Shown here in pieces: positions 1 to 6,038 of a stretch of DNA of 6,543 bases; the stretch's first letter is position 1, and the number at the start of each line of letters is the position of its first letter. The notes beneath the pieces are model-generated. The model was not told the origin of the DNA and searched no databases. It was given only the letters and a program-made list of their open reading frames with translations. This DNA is from Veillonella sp. (GTDB taxonomy: Bacteria > Bacillota_C > Negativicutes > Veillonellales > Veillonellaceae). The stretch is from assembly GCA_018367495.1 (NCBI GenBank), contig JAGZGB010000084.1, positions 1 to 6,543 on the forward strand, written 5' to 3'. The translations under genes were made by a program, and so were the position numbers.

Positions 1-308
1 TTTGCGAAATGTTCAGGAATACGTGCATGTGTATCGAAGGAATCGATACAGTTGAAGTATTTTGTTACCATTGGAGTTTGTTCGATAAGGTCTGTTGCAG
101 AACCGCCGCAAAGAACCATAACATCGATTTTACCTTTGAAGTTTGGTAAATCTTCCATAGTATATGTAGGAACACCAGAAACAGTTTCTAAACCTTTGCG
201 GCGAGAGAATACACCAACAAGCTCCATATCAGGTTGTAATTTTACGGATGCTTCAACGCCACGACCTAAGTTGCCGTAGCCAACGATACCAATACGAATT
301 TTGCTCAT
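1..308 (-). CDS. ddh: meso-diaminopimelate D-dehydrogenase, N-terminal part (runs off left edge)
   Basis: The first 102 codons of a gene whose family is about 320-330 residues long. The enzyme reductively aminates L-tetrahydrodipicolinate with ammonia and NADPH, giving meso-diaminopimelate in one cytoplasmic step for peptidoglycan and lysine. Visible evidence: a Rossmann dinucleotide-binding loop GYGNLGRG at residues 10-17; FSRR at 34-37, where family members hold the NADP 2'-phosphate; CGGSATD at 67-73; and an IDSFDTHARIP stretch at 88-98 matching the conserved substrate/cofactor region. The pattern follows the Corynebacterium glutamicum enzyme closely as I remember it. The ATG at 308 is supported by an AGGAGG Shine-Dalgarno (complement of 314-319), five bases away. 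An extended -10 promoter lies upstream, with a palindrome also found upstream of dapL. Identity is very likely; the C-terminal half is not visible. Confidence 0.93.
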   Translation of the reverse strand, partial: MSKIRIGIVGYGNLGRGVEASVKLQPDMELVGVFSRRKGLETVSGVPTYTMEDLPNFKGKIDVMVLCGGSATDLIEQTPMVTKYFNCIDSFDTHARIPEHFA

Positions 309-353
309 ATTAGCCTCCTATATAAATCGAGAAATTTAATAATCAACATTTTT

Positions 354-382
354 ATTATAGCACAAAACTAGGGGGATTTAAT
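354..382 (-). promoter_or_regulatory. predicted extended -10 promoter of ddh
   Basis: On the minus strand a perfect TATAAT (complement of 354-359) is preceded by TGC, giving an extended -10 element. The -35 at 17-bp spacing (complement of 377-382) reads ATTAAA and is poor. The expected transcription start near 347 gives a leader of about 39 bases, too short for a riboswitch or T-box. The weak -35 and the palindrome directly upstream are compatible with activator-dependent transcription, which is inference. Confidence 0.6.
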
Positions 383-384
383 AT

Positions 385-398
385 TTTTCTATAGAATT
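385..398. promoter_or_regulatory. palindromic putative operator, ddh copy
   Basis: The sequence TTTTCTATAGAATT contains the perfect 10-bp palindrome TTCTATAGAA (387-396). The identical 14 bases occur at 4275-4288 upstream of dapL. Here the palindrome starts 4 bp upstream of the predicted ddh -35, and its centre is about 32 bp from the 5' end of the -10. Function is inferred from identity, symmetry and placement; no regulator family is recognised. Confidence 0.45.
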
Positions 399-515
399 AA
401 ATAGATAAGTAAATAAAAAATAATTTATACATTTAAATATATACTTTGAAATATAACTATATCGATACATTGCGTATTGTTATACACATAAAATAAAAAA
501 TCATATGAGTAAAAA

Positions 516-546
516 TTGACACGTATACCCCCGATATAGATACAAT
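516..546 (+). promoter_or_regulatory. predicted sigma-70-type promoter of the autotransporter gene
   Basis: A perfect TTGACA (516-521) is followed by TACAAT (541-546), which matches the -10 consensus at five of six positions. The spacer is 19 bp, longer than the optimal 17, and contains a run of five C (528-532). The expected start near 553 gives a leader of just under 40 bases, with an AGGAGGT Shine-Dalgarno at 579-585. The hexamers are convincing; the spacer makes strength uncertain. Confidence 0.6.
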
Positions 547-590
547 TGAACTAGCTTTATTTATAGTTTGAGTGTTATAGGAGGTAAGAG

Positions 591-2813
591 ATGATAAGAA
601 AGGTAAACGCTGCTGTTATTGCTGCATTAATTTTAACAGGAGCTAGTGCTTTTACTATGACTTCAGCTACAACGGTGGAAAGTCATACAGATGGTAAGTC
701 AATAGGTCTTAATTTGTGGGGGGAACAAAGGCATTATACAGATGACTTGATTGTTAATGTATCTGGGCTTGGTGTGAACGGTAAAAAATACCATAATAAT
801 GTGACTGGAATTTATGCACTTGATGGTACACAAGTAGCTATCGACAAGAATGTAACCGTGAAAATTACGAATCCAGCGCCGGCGGAAAGCGGCGAGAAAC
901 GCAGACCTGATTTGGCACATTATTACATGAGTGGTATCTATGCTGGTTATGGCGGTTTAACCAGTGATGGTAACAATGATGATACGCGTGTAACTATAAA
1001 AGGCAATACAAATATCGATGTAGTCGGTGTTGGCTTGCAAGCTAATAAAGACGGTTATATCCGTGTGCTTGGTGGGGCCGATATAAAAACAAATCCACTT
1101 GATACATCTGATACGTATTCTGCTTTATCTGAAGAAGGCTTTGTTTATGTGAATACTGGTATGGATGGATTACGACCAGGTACTGATGATGTGAAAATGT
1201 ATGGTAATGTAGGGTTTTTAGATAAAAACTATGGTATAGAGAAAAATCCTCATAACCATGGTTCTGAAATTTCATTAGGTTTAACGACACCCAATTCTAA
1301 ATTAGTAGGTGGTGTACTTAACGAATTTGATGAAAGCAATAATAATCCGTACCATGGTGGTTTGCGATTATATTTACAAAATGGTGCTACTTGGCGTAAT
1401 GAATGGTTAGGTGCTGAGCGAGTTTATCCTACACAAGGTCGCCCGAATAATGCAAACTATTTATATACTGGTAGTCGTGTAGAATATTTTATAGGCGGTA
1501 AAGATTCAGCAAGTAAAGGTGTTATTCAACCTGTAGACGCTCGTCCTATTACAATCAATAATTATGCTGGTCATACAGCTATCGATTATGAAAAGGGTGC
1601 TCCTGCATCTGCACAAGGTAAAGGCCAAGTAGTTATCAACCATGCCGATAAGGGCTCATCTGTAACTATACGTAGTTCTGCAGAGGCCCTTAAAGGTTAT
1701 GCAAATATCAATAATCCTAGAGGTACATTGCACCAATTAGCAAATAAGTTAACATACACTAACTTTAATAAAGGGGAACGTAATTTAGGTGTAAATGTAC
1801 AGGTTGATGGTGGCCTTATTAGTCCTACATATTCTACTAATCTAGGTACAGAAAGCTTCGCTATGGACGGAAAAGCTAGCGTAACGGATCAAGCTGTGGT
1901 AACAACTCGTGAAAGTGAACTGGTATCTGGCGCTAAGAGTGCACTGGCTGCCTCTATGATGCAAATGAAAGCAGACACAAATGATTTACAACGTCGCCTC
2001 GGTGATGTGCGTCTTAACTCTGATAAACATGGTGTATGGGGTAAATATATTGGTGGTAAGTCTAAAATTACAGATGATGCCTATGTAAATCAAACGTACA
2101 ACATGGCACAAGTCGGTTATGATACATTGCGCGGTGACTGGACTCTTGGTGGTGCGTTGCTATACGGTACAAGCAATAACGATTACGCTCTCGGTTCTGG
2201 ATCCGGTAAGACGGCTGGCTTAGCCGTATACGGTGCTAAACAATTTAAGGATGGCCGTTATTTAGATGTAATTGGTAAAGTAAACCGTTTGAAAAATGAT
2301 TTTACTGTTCGCAATACCTTAGGTACTACATTGAGTGGTGATTACCGTAATACAGGGGCGTCCCTAAGTGTTGAATACGGTAAACGTATTAAAAAGGATA
2401 ATGGCTTCTATATCGATCCTAATGCGGAATTGACGTTCAGTCGTTTGTCTGGTGAAAGCTTCGATGCACGTACTAATACAGGCCGCACAGTACATATTGA
2501 TTCGGATGCAGTAAATTCTGTTATTGGTCGTATTGGCGTAGGGATTGGCAAGGAAAGTCAAAACAGTAACGTATTCCTTAAAGCTGCGTTAGCTCATGAG
2601 TTCTCAGGTAAAATGAATGCTACGTACAGCATGGCCGGTGAGCCAATTACAGGTAGCGAAGTAAACCTAAAAGACACATGGCTTGACCTTGAACTCGGTG
2701 GTTCTTGGAGCATAAGACCTAATACATATGTATATGGTACTTTCACTAAAAACTTTGGTGCTACTGTAGATAACTCCTATCGTATTGACGCAGGCATTCG
2801 CCATAACTTTTAA
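591..2813 (+). CDS. monomeric autotransporter outer-membrane protein (type Va secretion)
   Basis: A complete 740-residue surface protein. The signal peptide covers residues 1-20 (MIRK, a hydrophobic core, then ASA with probable cleavage after A20). Residues 21 to about 440 form the passenger, rich in G, N, T and short beta-strand repeats, including two GIYA starts (73, 115), and probably folding as a beta-helix or related beta-solenoid. Residues about 442-470 look like the helix that plugs the pore. From GVWGKY at 481 to the C-terminal phenylalanine (SYRIDAGIRHNF) runs the 12-strand Autotransporter barrel (Pfam Autotransporter type), with the typical GDWTLGG motif. The protein contains no cysteine, as is common for proteins crossing the periplasm this way. 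AGGAGGT at 579-585 fixes the ATG. No protease or lipase triad was recognised, so an adhesin or aggregation role is most likely; Veillonella parvula is known to use autotransporters for adhesion and biofilm. The passenger's ligand is unknown. Confidence 0.92.
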   Translation: MIRKVNAAVIAALILTGASAFTMTSATTVESHTDGKSIGLNLWGEQRHYTDDLIVNVSGLGVNGKKYHNNVTGIYALDGTQVAIDKNVTVKITNPAPAESGEKRRPDLAHYYMSGIYAGYGGLTSDGNNDDTRVTIKGNTNIDVVGVGLQANKDGYIRVLGGADIKTNPLDTSDTYSALSEEGFVYVNTGMDGLRPGTDDVKMYGNVGFLDKNYGIEKNPHNHGSEISLGLTTPNSKLVGGVLNEFDESNNNPYHGGLRLYLQNGATWRNEWLGAERVYPTQGRPNNANYLYTGSRVEYFIGGKDSASKGVIQPVDARPITINNYAGHTAIDYEKGAPASAQGKGQVVINHADKGSSVTIRSSAEALKGYANINNPRGTLHQLANKLTYTNFNKGERNLGVNVQVDGGLISPTYSTNLGTESFAMDGKASVTDQAVVTTRESELVSGAKSALAASMMQMKADTNDLQRRLGDVRLNSDKHGVWGKYIGGKSKITDDAYVNQTYNMAQVGYDTLRGDWTLGGALLYGTSNNDYALGSGSGKTAGLAVYGAKQFKDGRYLDVIGKVNRLKNDFTVRNTLGTTLSGDYRNTGASLSVEYGKRIKKDNGFYIDPNAELTFSRLSGESFDARTNTGRTVHIDSDAVNSVIGRIGVGIGKESQNSNVFLKAALAHEFSGKMNATYSMAGEPITGSEVNLKDTWLDLELGGSWSIRPNTYVYGTFTKNFGATVDNSYRIDAGIRHNF

Positions 2814-2920
2814 TAGATAGATGATAGTACTCATAATAAGGTTATAGTAATTGGGGCTGCTATTAAGATAGTTACTATTACATTATTAACAGCTAAATAA
2901 TCATATATATTAAGGTATAG

Positions 2921-2966
2921 AAAAGACCGATTACCTTCCTATTATAGGATTGTAATCGGTCTTTTT
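2921..2966. terminator. bidirectional intrinsic terminator between the autotransporter gene and dapL
   Basis: A perfect 14-bp inverted repeat pairs AAAAGACCGATTAC (2921-2934) with 2952-2965. Its top carries a second small stem, TCCTA (2937-2941) with TAGGA (2945-2949). On the plus strand it ends in five T, then GTTTT; on the minus strand the arm itself ends in four T. It sits between two convergent genes, 107 bp after the autotransporter stop and 13 bp after the dapL stop, so it probably serves both, more strongly in the plus direction. Confidence 0.88.
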
Positions 2967-2978
2967 GTTTTATAGGTA

Positions 2979-4208
2979 TTAGAATTTTAATGTTTTAATT
3001 CTTTCAACGGCGCGAATTGTATTTTCACGGCTACCGAAAGCTGTTAAACGTAGGTAACCTTCACCGTGAGGACCAAAGCCAGAGCCTGGTGTAGATACGA
3101 TTTGAACTTGTTCGAGCAAGATGTCGAATAATTCCCAACTAGTCATGTTACCAGGTGTTTTTAACCAAATGTATGGAGCGTCTACGCCGCCGTATACAGT
3201 GAGGCCGATGGATTCAAGACCTTCTTTGATGATGCGAGCATTTTCTTTGTAGTAAGCAATATTAGCGCGAGTTTGTTCGCGACCTTCTTTAGAATATACT
3301 GCTTCTGCACCGCGTTGAACGATATAAGGTACACCGTTGAATTTAGTACATTGTCGACGATTCCACATAGGGTTCAAAGGATGACGTTCGCCAGATTTAG
3401 TTTTGCCTGTTACTTCTTTTGGAACTACTGCGTATGCACAACGTGTACCTGTGAAACCTGCAGTTTTGGAGAAGGAACGGAATTCGATGGCTACTTCACG
3501 AGCGCCTTCGATTTCATAGATGGATTTTACAGTGTCTTCTGTACTAATGAAAGCTTCGTAAGCGGAGTCGAACATCAAAATCGCATCATTATCTTTACAC
3601 CATTTGATCCATTCTGTTAAACGAGCACGACTTAATACAGTACCTGTCGGATTGTTAGGGGAGCAAAGGTATACGATATCTACTCTTTCAGAAGGAAATT
3701 CTGGGGAGAAGTTATTTTCTGCGTATGTAGGAAGGTATACAACCTTTTGGAAGATACCATCTACTGCTTCGCCAGTACGACCGCCCATAACATTGGAATC
3801 AAGATATACAGGGTATACTGGGTCTGTAATTGCGATGGTATTATCTTCGCTGAATAACTCTTGAATGTTACCAACATCGGATTTTGCACCGTCGGATACA
3901 AATACTTCATCAATTGCAATATCTAGACCTAATGGTTTGTAGTCACCATCAATGATTGCTTGACGAAGAAAATCATAACCTTGCTCAGGTCCGTAACCGC
4001 GGAATGTTTCAGCTTTGCCCATTTCTTGGACTGCTTTACCCATAGCATCTACGATAGCAGGAACAAGTGGTAAGGTTACATCGCCAATACCAAGACGAAT
4101 AATGTCTGCGTCTGGATGAGCTGCTTGATAATCCGCTACTTTTTTAGCAATGTTAGCAAATAAATAAGAACCTTGTAGGTTTAAATAGTTTTCATTAATA
4201 TTAGCCAT
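2979..4208 (-). CDS. dapL: LL-diaminopimelate aminotransferase
   Basis: A complete 409-residue fold-type I PLP aminotransferase, the usual DapL length. It converts tetrahydrodipicolinate plus glutamate to LL-diaminopimelate and 2-oxoglutarate in the cytoplasm, bypassing the succinylase and acetylase steps of lysine and peptidoglycan synthesis; DapF then makes the meso form. Visible hallmarks: N-terminal [13 protein letters not shown] (5-17); [11 protein letters not shown] (38-48), typical of DapL; SPNNPTGT (183-190); FDSAYEAF (213-220) with the cofactor-contacting Asp and Tyr; [12 protein letters not shown] (245-256) with K248 as the Schiff-base lysine; and [10 protein letters not shown] (383-392) with the substrate-carboxylate Arg R387. 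The ATG at 4208 has an AAGGAGT Shine-Dalgarno (complement of 4213-4219). It is transcribed in the same direction as ddh but separated from it by the autotransporter gene. Confidence 0.97.
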   Translation of the reverse strand: MANINENYLNLQGSYLFANIAKKVADYQAAHPDADIIRLGIGDVTLPLVPAIVDAMGKAVQEMGKAETFRGYGPEQGYDFLRQAIIDGDYKPLGLDIAIDEVFVSDGAKSDVGNIQELFSEDNTIAITDPVYPVYLDSNVMGGRTGEAVDGIFQKVVYLPTYAENNFSPEFPSERVDIVYLCSPNNPTGTVLSRARLTEWIKWCKDNDAILMFDSAYEAFISTEDTVKSIYEIEGAREVAIEFRSFSKTAGFTGTRCAYAVVPKEVTGKTKSGERHPLNPMWNRRQCTKFNGVPYIVQRGAEAVYSKEGREQTRANIAYYKENARIIKEGLESIGLTVYGGVDAPYIWLKTPGNMTSWELFDILLEQVQIVSTPGSGFGPHGEGYLRLTAFGSRENTIRAVERIKTLKF

Positions 4209-4242
4209 AATGACTCCTTTTTATAATCAGATTTCTCTATAT

Positions 4243-4271
4243 ATAGTAAATTATATAGAATAATGACGCAA
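4243..4271 (-). promoter_or_regulatory. predicted promoter of dapL
   Basis: On the minus strand TTGCGT (complement of 4266-4271) and TACTAT (complement of 4243-4248) are separated by 17 bp. The expected start near 4236 gives a leader of about 28 bases. An alternative TATAAT (complement of 4250-4255) exists but has no recognisable -35. The short leader excludes a lysine riboswitch or T-box. Confidence 0.55.
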
Positions 4272-4274
4272 GGA

Positions 4275-4288
4275 TTTTCTATAGAATT
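4275..4288. promoter_or_regulatory. palindromic putative operator, dapL copy
   Basis: The same TTTTCTATAGAATT as at 385-398, with the perfect palindrome TTCTATAGAA at 4277-4286. It starts 5 bp upstream of the predicted dapL -35, and its centre is about 33 bp from the 5' end of the -10, within one base of the ddh arrangement. The two copies are in the same orientation relative to their genes. A role as a binding site is inferred. Confidence 0.45.
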
Positions 4289-4323
4289 TCTAGTTTATAT
4301 AAATATTGTTTTAGTTTATCACT

Positions 4324-4337
4324 ATACTATATAGTAT
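4324..4337. promoter_or_regulatory. 14-bp perfect palindrome upstream of the exporter gene
   Basis: ATACTAT followed by ATAGTAT forms an uninterrupted 14-bp palindrome in the divergent dapL/exporter intergenic region. It lies 11 bp upstream of the better exporter -35 (4349-4354) and overlaps the -35 position of the alternative promoter. Drug-exporter genes are often controlled by dimeric repressors binding such sites, but no regulator gene is visible here and the sequence is AT-only apart from one C/G pair. Confidence 0.3.
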
Positions 4338-4348
4338 TAACATTGTTT

Positions 4349-4377
4349 TTGATATAATTTAAATAAATACATATTAT
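4349..4377 (+). promoter_or_regulatory. predicted promoter of the exporter gene
   Basis: TTGATA (4349-4354) and TATTAT (4372-4377) are separated by 17 bp, predicting a start near 4384. That lies after the upstream GTG at 4381 and so supports translation from the ATG at 4408. A competing TATAAT at 4353-4358 lacks a good -35. Confidence 0.5.
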
Positions 4378-4407
4378 AGTGTGATTTTACATGAAAGTGG
4401 TGTCTTT

Positions 4408-5592
4408 ATGCTGACGATTAGCAATAAAGGATGGCTTTTTACTTCTATATTAAGTGCATTGATGGCGTTTACGTCGTTGTCGACGGATATTTATTTACCT
4501 GCCATGCCTGAGATGGGGCGAGATCTTAATGGTGATGCGGAGCTAACGTTGACTGGTTTCTTGATAGGTTTTGCGTTAGCCCAACTTTTCTGGGGCGCCA
4601 TTAGCGATAAAATTGGACGTAAGAAGCCACTGATTATGGGGGTAGTTTTATTTATCATTGGTTCTCTGGGCTGTGCCTTGAGTTCATCCATGATGGAATT
4701 ACTGGCTTGGCGCGTGTTTCAGGCATTTGGTGCCTGCGTAGGGCCTATGTTATCACGGGCTATGATTCGCGACTTGTATGGGCGGACTGAAGCTGCTAAA
4801 ATGCTATCTACCTTAGCTATTGTTATGGCCATAGCGCCTATAGCAGGGCCGATGTTGGCAGGGCATTTACTTGTATGGTATACATGGCATGCTATATTCT
4901 GGTTATTGGTCGCAATCGGTATTTTGATGCTCGTTGCCGTATTAGTACTTCCAGAAACACATCCGTTAGAGAAGCGTAGTAAAAAGTCTATAGGTCATAC
5001 CTATAATAATTATTGGATTTTATTACGTAATAAAGGCTTTATGAAATATACGCTATGTGTTAGCTCTTTTTATATTGCTATCTATGCGTTCCTAACGGGT
5101 TCTCCTTATGTATATATTGATGTTTATGGAGTTCCCAAGGAATACTTTGGCTATCTCTTTTCTGTCAATATTATTGGCGTAATGTTACTAAGTGCTATTA
5201 ATCGTCGTATTGTAAGTGCTATACGACTCGATAGGTTGTTGCGATATGCCACATTATTTGCTGCCATTTGTGTATCTGTTGTAATGGGTTTAATGATTGT
5301 GGGCTACCATTCACTGTGGTTAATTGTTATTGGTTGTTTTTTATTCTTCTCTATGAATGGTATTATTGCGGCTGTAACAAATGCCTTAGCATTAGATCGA
5401 GCAGGGCGAATGGCAGGCTCCGGGGCAGCGTTACTAGGTGCTATGCAATATGGTAGTGGTATTGTATCATCGTTGATGCTTACCTTTTTACCAAATGATA
5501 CGGCAGACCCTATGATGGGTGTAATTGCAATATTTGTAATTATTTGTGCTATTATCGCTTTTCCTGAAGATGAAAAATATAATCGCATATAA
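4408..5592 (+). CDS. Bcr/CflA-type major facilitator superfamily drug exporter
   Basis: A 394-residue inner-membrane protein with about 12 hydrophobic segments, probably a proton-driven antiporter exporting small toxic compounds. Evidence: helix 1 ends in STDIYLPAMP (25-34), the Bcr/CflA signature with an embedded Asp (D27); motif A in the loop after helix 2 reads GAISDKIGRKKP (63-74); RAMIRDLYG (117-125) is typical of the family; and helix 5 carries a motif C-like APIAGPMLAG (143-152) that marks antiporters. A basic loop (about 188-212) separates the two six-helix halves. An in-frame GTG at 4381 would add nine residues, but it has no ribosome binding site and precedes the predicted transcription start. 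The ATG at 4408 has only a weak site (AAGTGG, near 4395-4400). It is a single-gene unit closed by a terminator. The substrate cannot be read from sequence; family members export chloramphenicol, bicyclomycin or sulfonamides. Confidence 0.9.
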   Translation: MLTISNKGWLFTSILSALMAFTSLSTDIYLPAMPEMGRDLNGDAELTLTGFLIGFALAQLFWGAISDKIGRKKPLIMGVVLFIIGSLGCALSSSMMELLAWRVFQAFGACVGPMLSRAMIRDLYGRTEAAKMLSTLAIVMAIAPIAGPMLAGHLLVWYTWHAIFWLLVAIGILMLVAVLVLPETHPLEKRSKKSIGHTYNNYWILLRNKGFMKYTLCVSSFYIAIYAFLTGSPYVYIDVYGVPKEYFGYLFSVNIIGVMLLSAINRRIVSAIRLDRLLRYATLFAAICVSVVMGLMIVGYHSLWLIVIGCFLFFSMNGIIAAVTNALALDRAGRMAGSGAALLGAMQYGSGIVSSLMLTFLPNDTADPMMGVIAIFVIICAIIAFPEDEKYNRI

Positions 5593-5598
5593 TATTGG

Positions 5599-5644
5599 TG
5601 AAAGCAAGGGCTTAAATTTGAGCTCTTGCTTTCATTCTTTTTTT
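5599..5644 (+). terminator. intrinsic terminator of the exporter gene
   Basis: TGAAAGCAAG (5599-5608) pairs perfectly with CTTGCTTTCA (5625-5634), and the stem continues inward through G-C, A-T and wobble pairs to a very small loop around 5616-5617. A T-rich tail follows (seven T at 5638-5644). It begins 6 bp after the exporter stop codon. There is no T-tract on the other strand, so it works in the plus direction only. Confidence 0.9.
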
Positions 5645-5654
5645 AGGTTATAAT
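5626..5654 (+). promoter_or_regulatory. predicted promoter of the rpsF-ssb-rpsR operon
   Basis: A consensus TATAAT (5649-5654) is preceded at exactly 17 bp by TTGCTT (5626-5631). The predicted start is near 5661, giving a leader of about 74 bases. The -35 lies inside the descending arm of the upstream terminator hairpin, and the spacer contains its T-tract. Confidence 0.7.
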
Positions 5655-5660
5655 AGTAAG

Positions 5661-5734
5661 GCTTATTGATGGTAAGCACTTCCTACCCCTATGTGTCGAT
5701 AGGGGCATTAGTCCGAAAGAGGAGGTGATTTTGT
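5661..5734 (+). promoter_or_regulatory. rpsF leader resembling the S6:S18 autoregulatory RNA motif
   Basis: The untranslated leader can fold as follows. A 5' hairpin pairs GCTTAT (5661-5666) with GTAAGC (5672-5677). An outer stem pairs CACTTCCT (5677-5684) with AGGAGGTG (5720-5727), which is the rpsF Shine-Dalgarno; all eight positions pair, one as U-G. An inner hairpin pairs CCCCTAT (5686-5692) with ATAGGGG (5699-5705). A single-stranded stretch containing CCG (5713-5715) then leads back to the outer stem. Published work on rpsF leaders describes an S6:S18-binding motif with a conserved CCG mimicking the 16S rRNA site, so that the S6:S18 complex represses its own operon. The pairing is seen directly; assignment to that motif is from memory of its layout. 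Confidence 0.75.
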
Positions 5735-6019
5735 ATGAACAAATACGAAGTCATGTTTATTGTGAAACCAGCTGAAGAGGAAGCAACTAACGCTGTTATT
5801 GAAAAAGTAGAAGCTTTAATTGCTCGTGTAGGCGGCACAGTAGAAAAGGTAGATCGTTGGGGCAAGCGTCGTCTTGCTTATGCTGTGAAGAAATTCACTG
5901 ACGGTTTTTATGTATTGATTAACTTTGAAGCAGCACCTGCTGAAATCAAAGAAATCGATCGTGTATTGAAAATCAACGATGAAGTCCTAAGACATCTAAT
6001 TGTTAAACACGAAGCATAA
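5735..6019 (+). CDS. rpsF: 30S ribosomal protein S6
   Basis: A complete 94-residue protein of normal bacterial S6 length. S6 binds the platform of the 30S subunit as a heterodimer with S18. Visible: the N-terminal strand MNKYEVMFIVKP (1-12), the helix with EKVEALIARVGG (23-34), VDRWGKRRLAYAVKKFTDGFYVLINFEA (39-66) covering the strand pair that contacts S18 and rRNA, and the closing RVLKINDEVLRHLIVK (76-91). There is no long acidic C-terminal tail as in some Proteobacteria. It begins 7 bases after AGGAGGTG (5720-5727), which can be masked by the leader stem. It is the first gene of the operon, 19 bases before ssb. Confidence 0.98.
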   Translation: MNKYEVMFIVKPAEEEATNAVIEKVEALIARVGGTVEKVDRWGKRRLAYAVKKFTDGFYVLINFEAAPAEIKEIDRVLKINDEVLRHLIVKHEA

Positions 6020-6038
6020 TTAAAGCCTGGAGGAAAAC

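Larger units (their letters stand above)
309..590. other. divergent intergenic region between ddh and the autotransporter gene
   Basis: About 280 very AT-rich bases separate the two divergent start codons. The left third holds the ddh Shine-Dalgarno, extended -10 promoter and palindrome; the right end holds the autotransporter promoter and Shine-Dalgarno. The middle, roughly 400-515, contains only A/T-rich low-complexity sequence and a small TATCGATA palindrome. I see no RNA gene or small coding frame there. Confidence 0.8.

Noticed and set aside
460..467. TATCGATA palindrome in the ddh/autotransporter intergenic region as an operator
   Set aside because: It is only 8 bp, remote from either promoter core, and has no partner copy in a comparable position.
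718..723. Run of six G early in the autotransporter gene as a phase-variation tract
   Set aside because: Six bases is short for slippage, and the frame is intact; the W-G-E codons explain the run.
699..1290. Open frames on the minus strand inside the autotransporter gene
   Set aside because: They lack ribosome binding sites, give no recognisable proteins, and are explained by the real coding frame on the other strand.
2130..2138. RGD tripeptide (residues 514-516) as an integrin-binding motif
   Set aside because: It lies in the membrane barrel within the common GDWTLGG strand motif, not in the exposed passenger.
2844..2878. ATAGTAA (2844-2850) and TTACTAT (2872-2878) as a second terminator after the autotransporter gene
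   Set aside because: Seven weak A/T-rich pairs around a 21-base loop with no T-tract; the strong hairpin at 2921-2966 does the job.
3273..3864. Plus-strand open frames opposite dapL
   Set aside because: Composition reflects the reverse of dapL codons, with no promoter or ribosome binding site; dapL is unambiguous.
4209..4248. Lysine riboswitch or T-box in front of dapL (and likewise ddh)
   Set aside because: Predicted leaders are only about 30-40 bases, far too short, and show no anti-terminator structure.
4381..4407. In-frame GTG at 4381 as the start of the exporter gene
   Set aside because: There is no Shine-Dalgarno before it, and the best promoter predicts a transcript starting after it. 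The ATG at 4408 gives a normal Bcr/CflA N-terminus.
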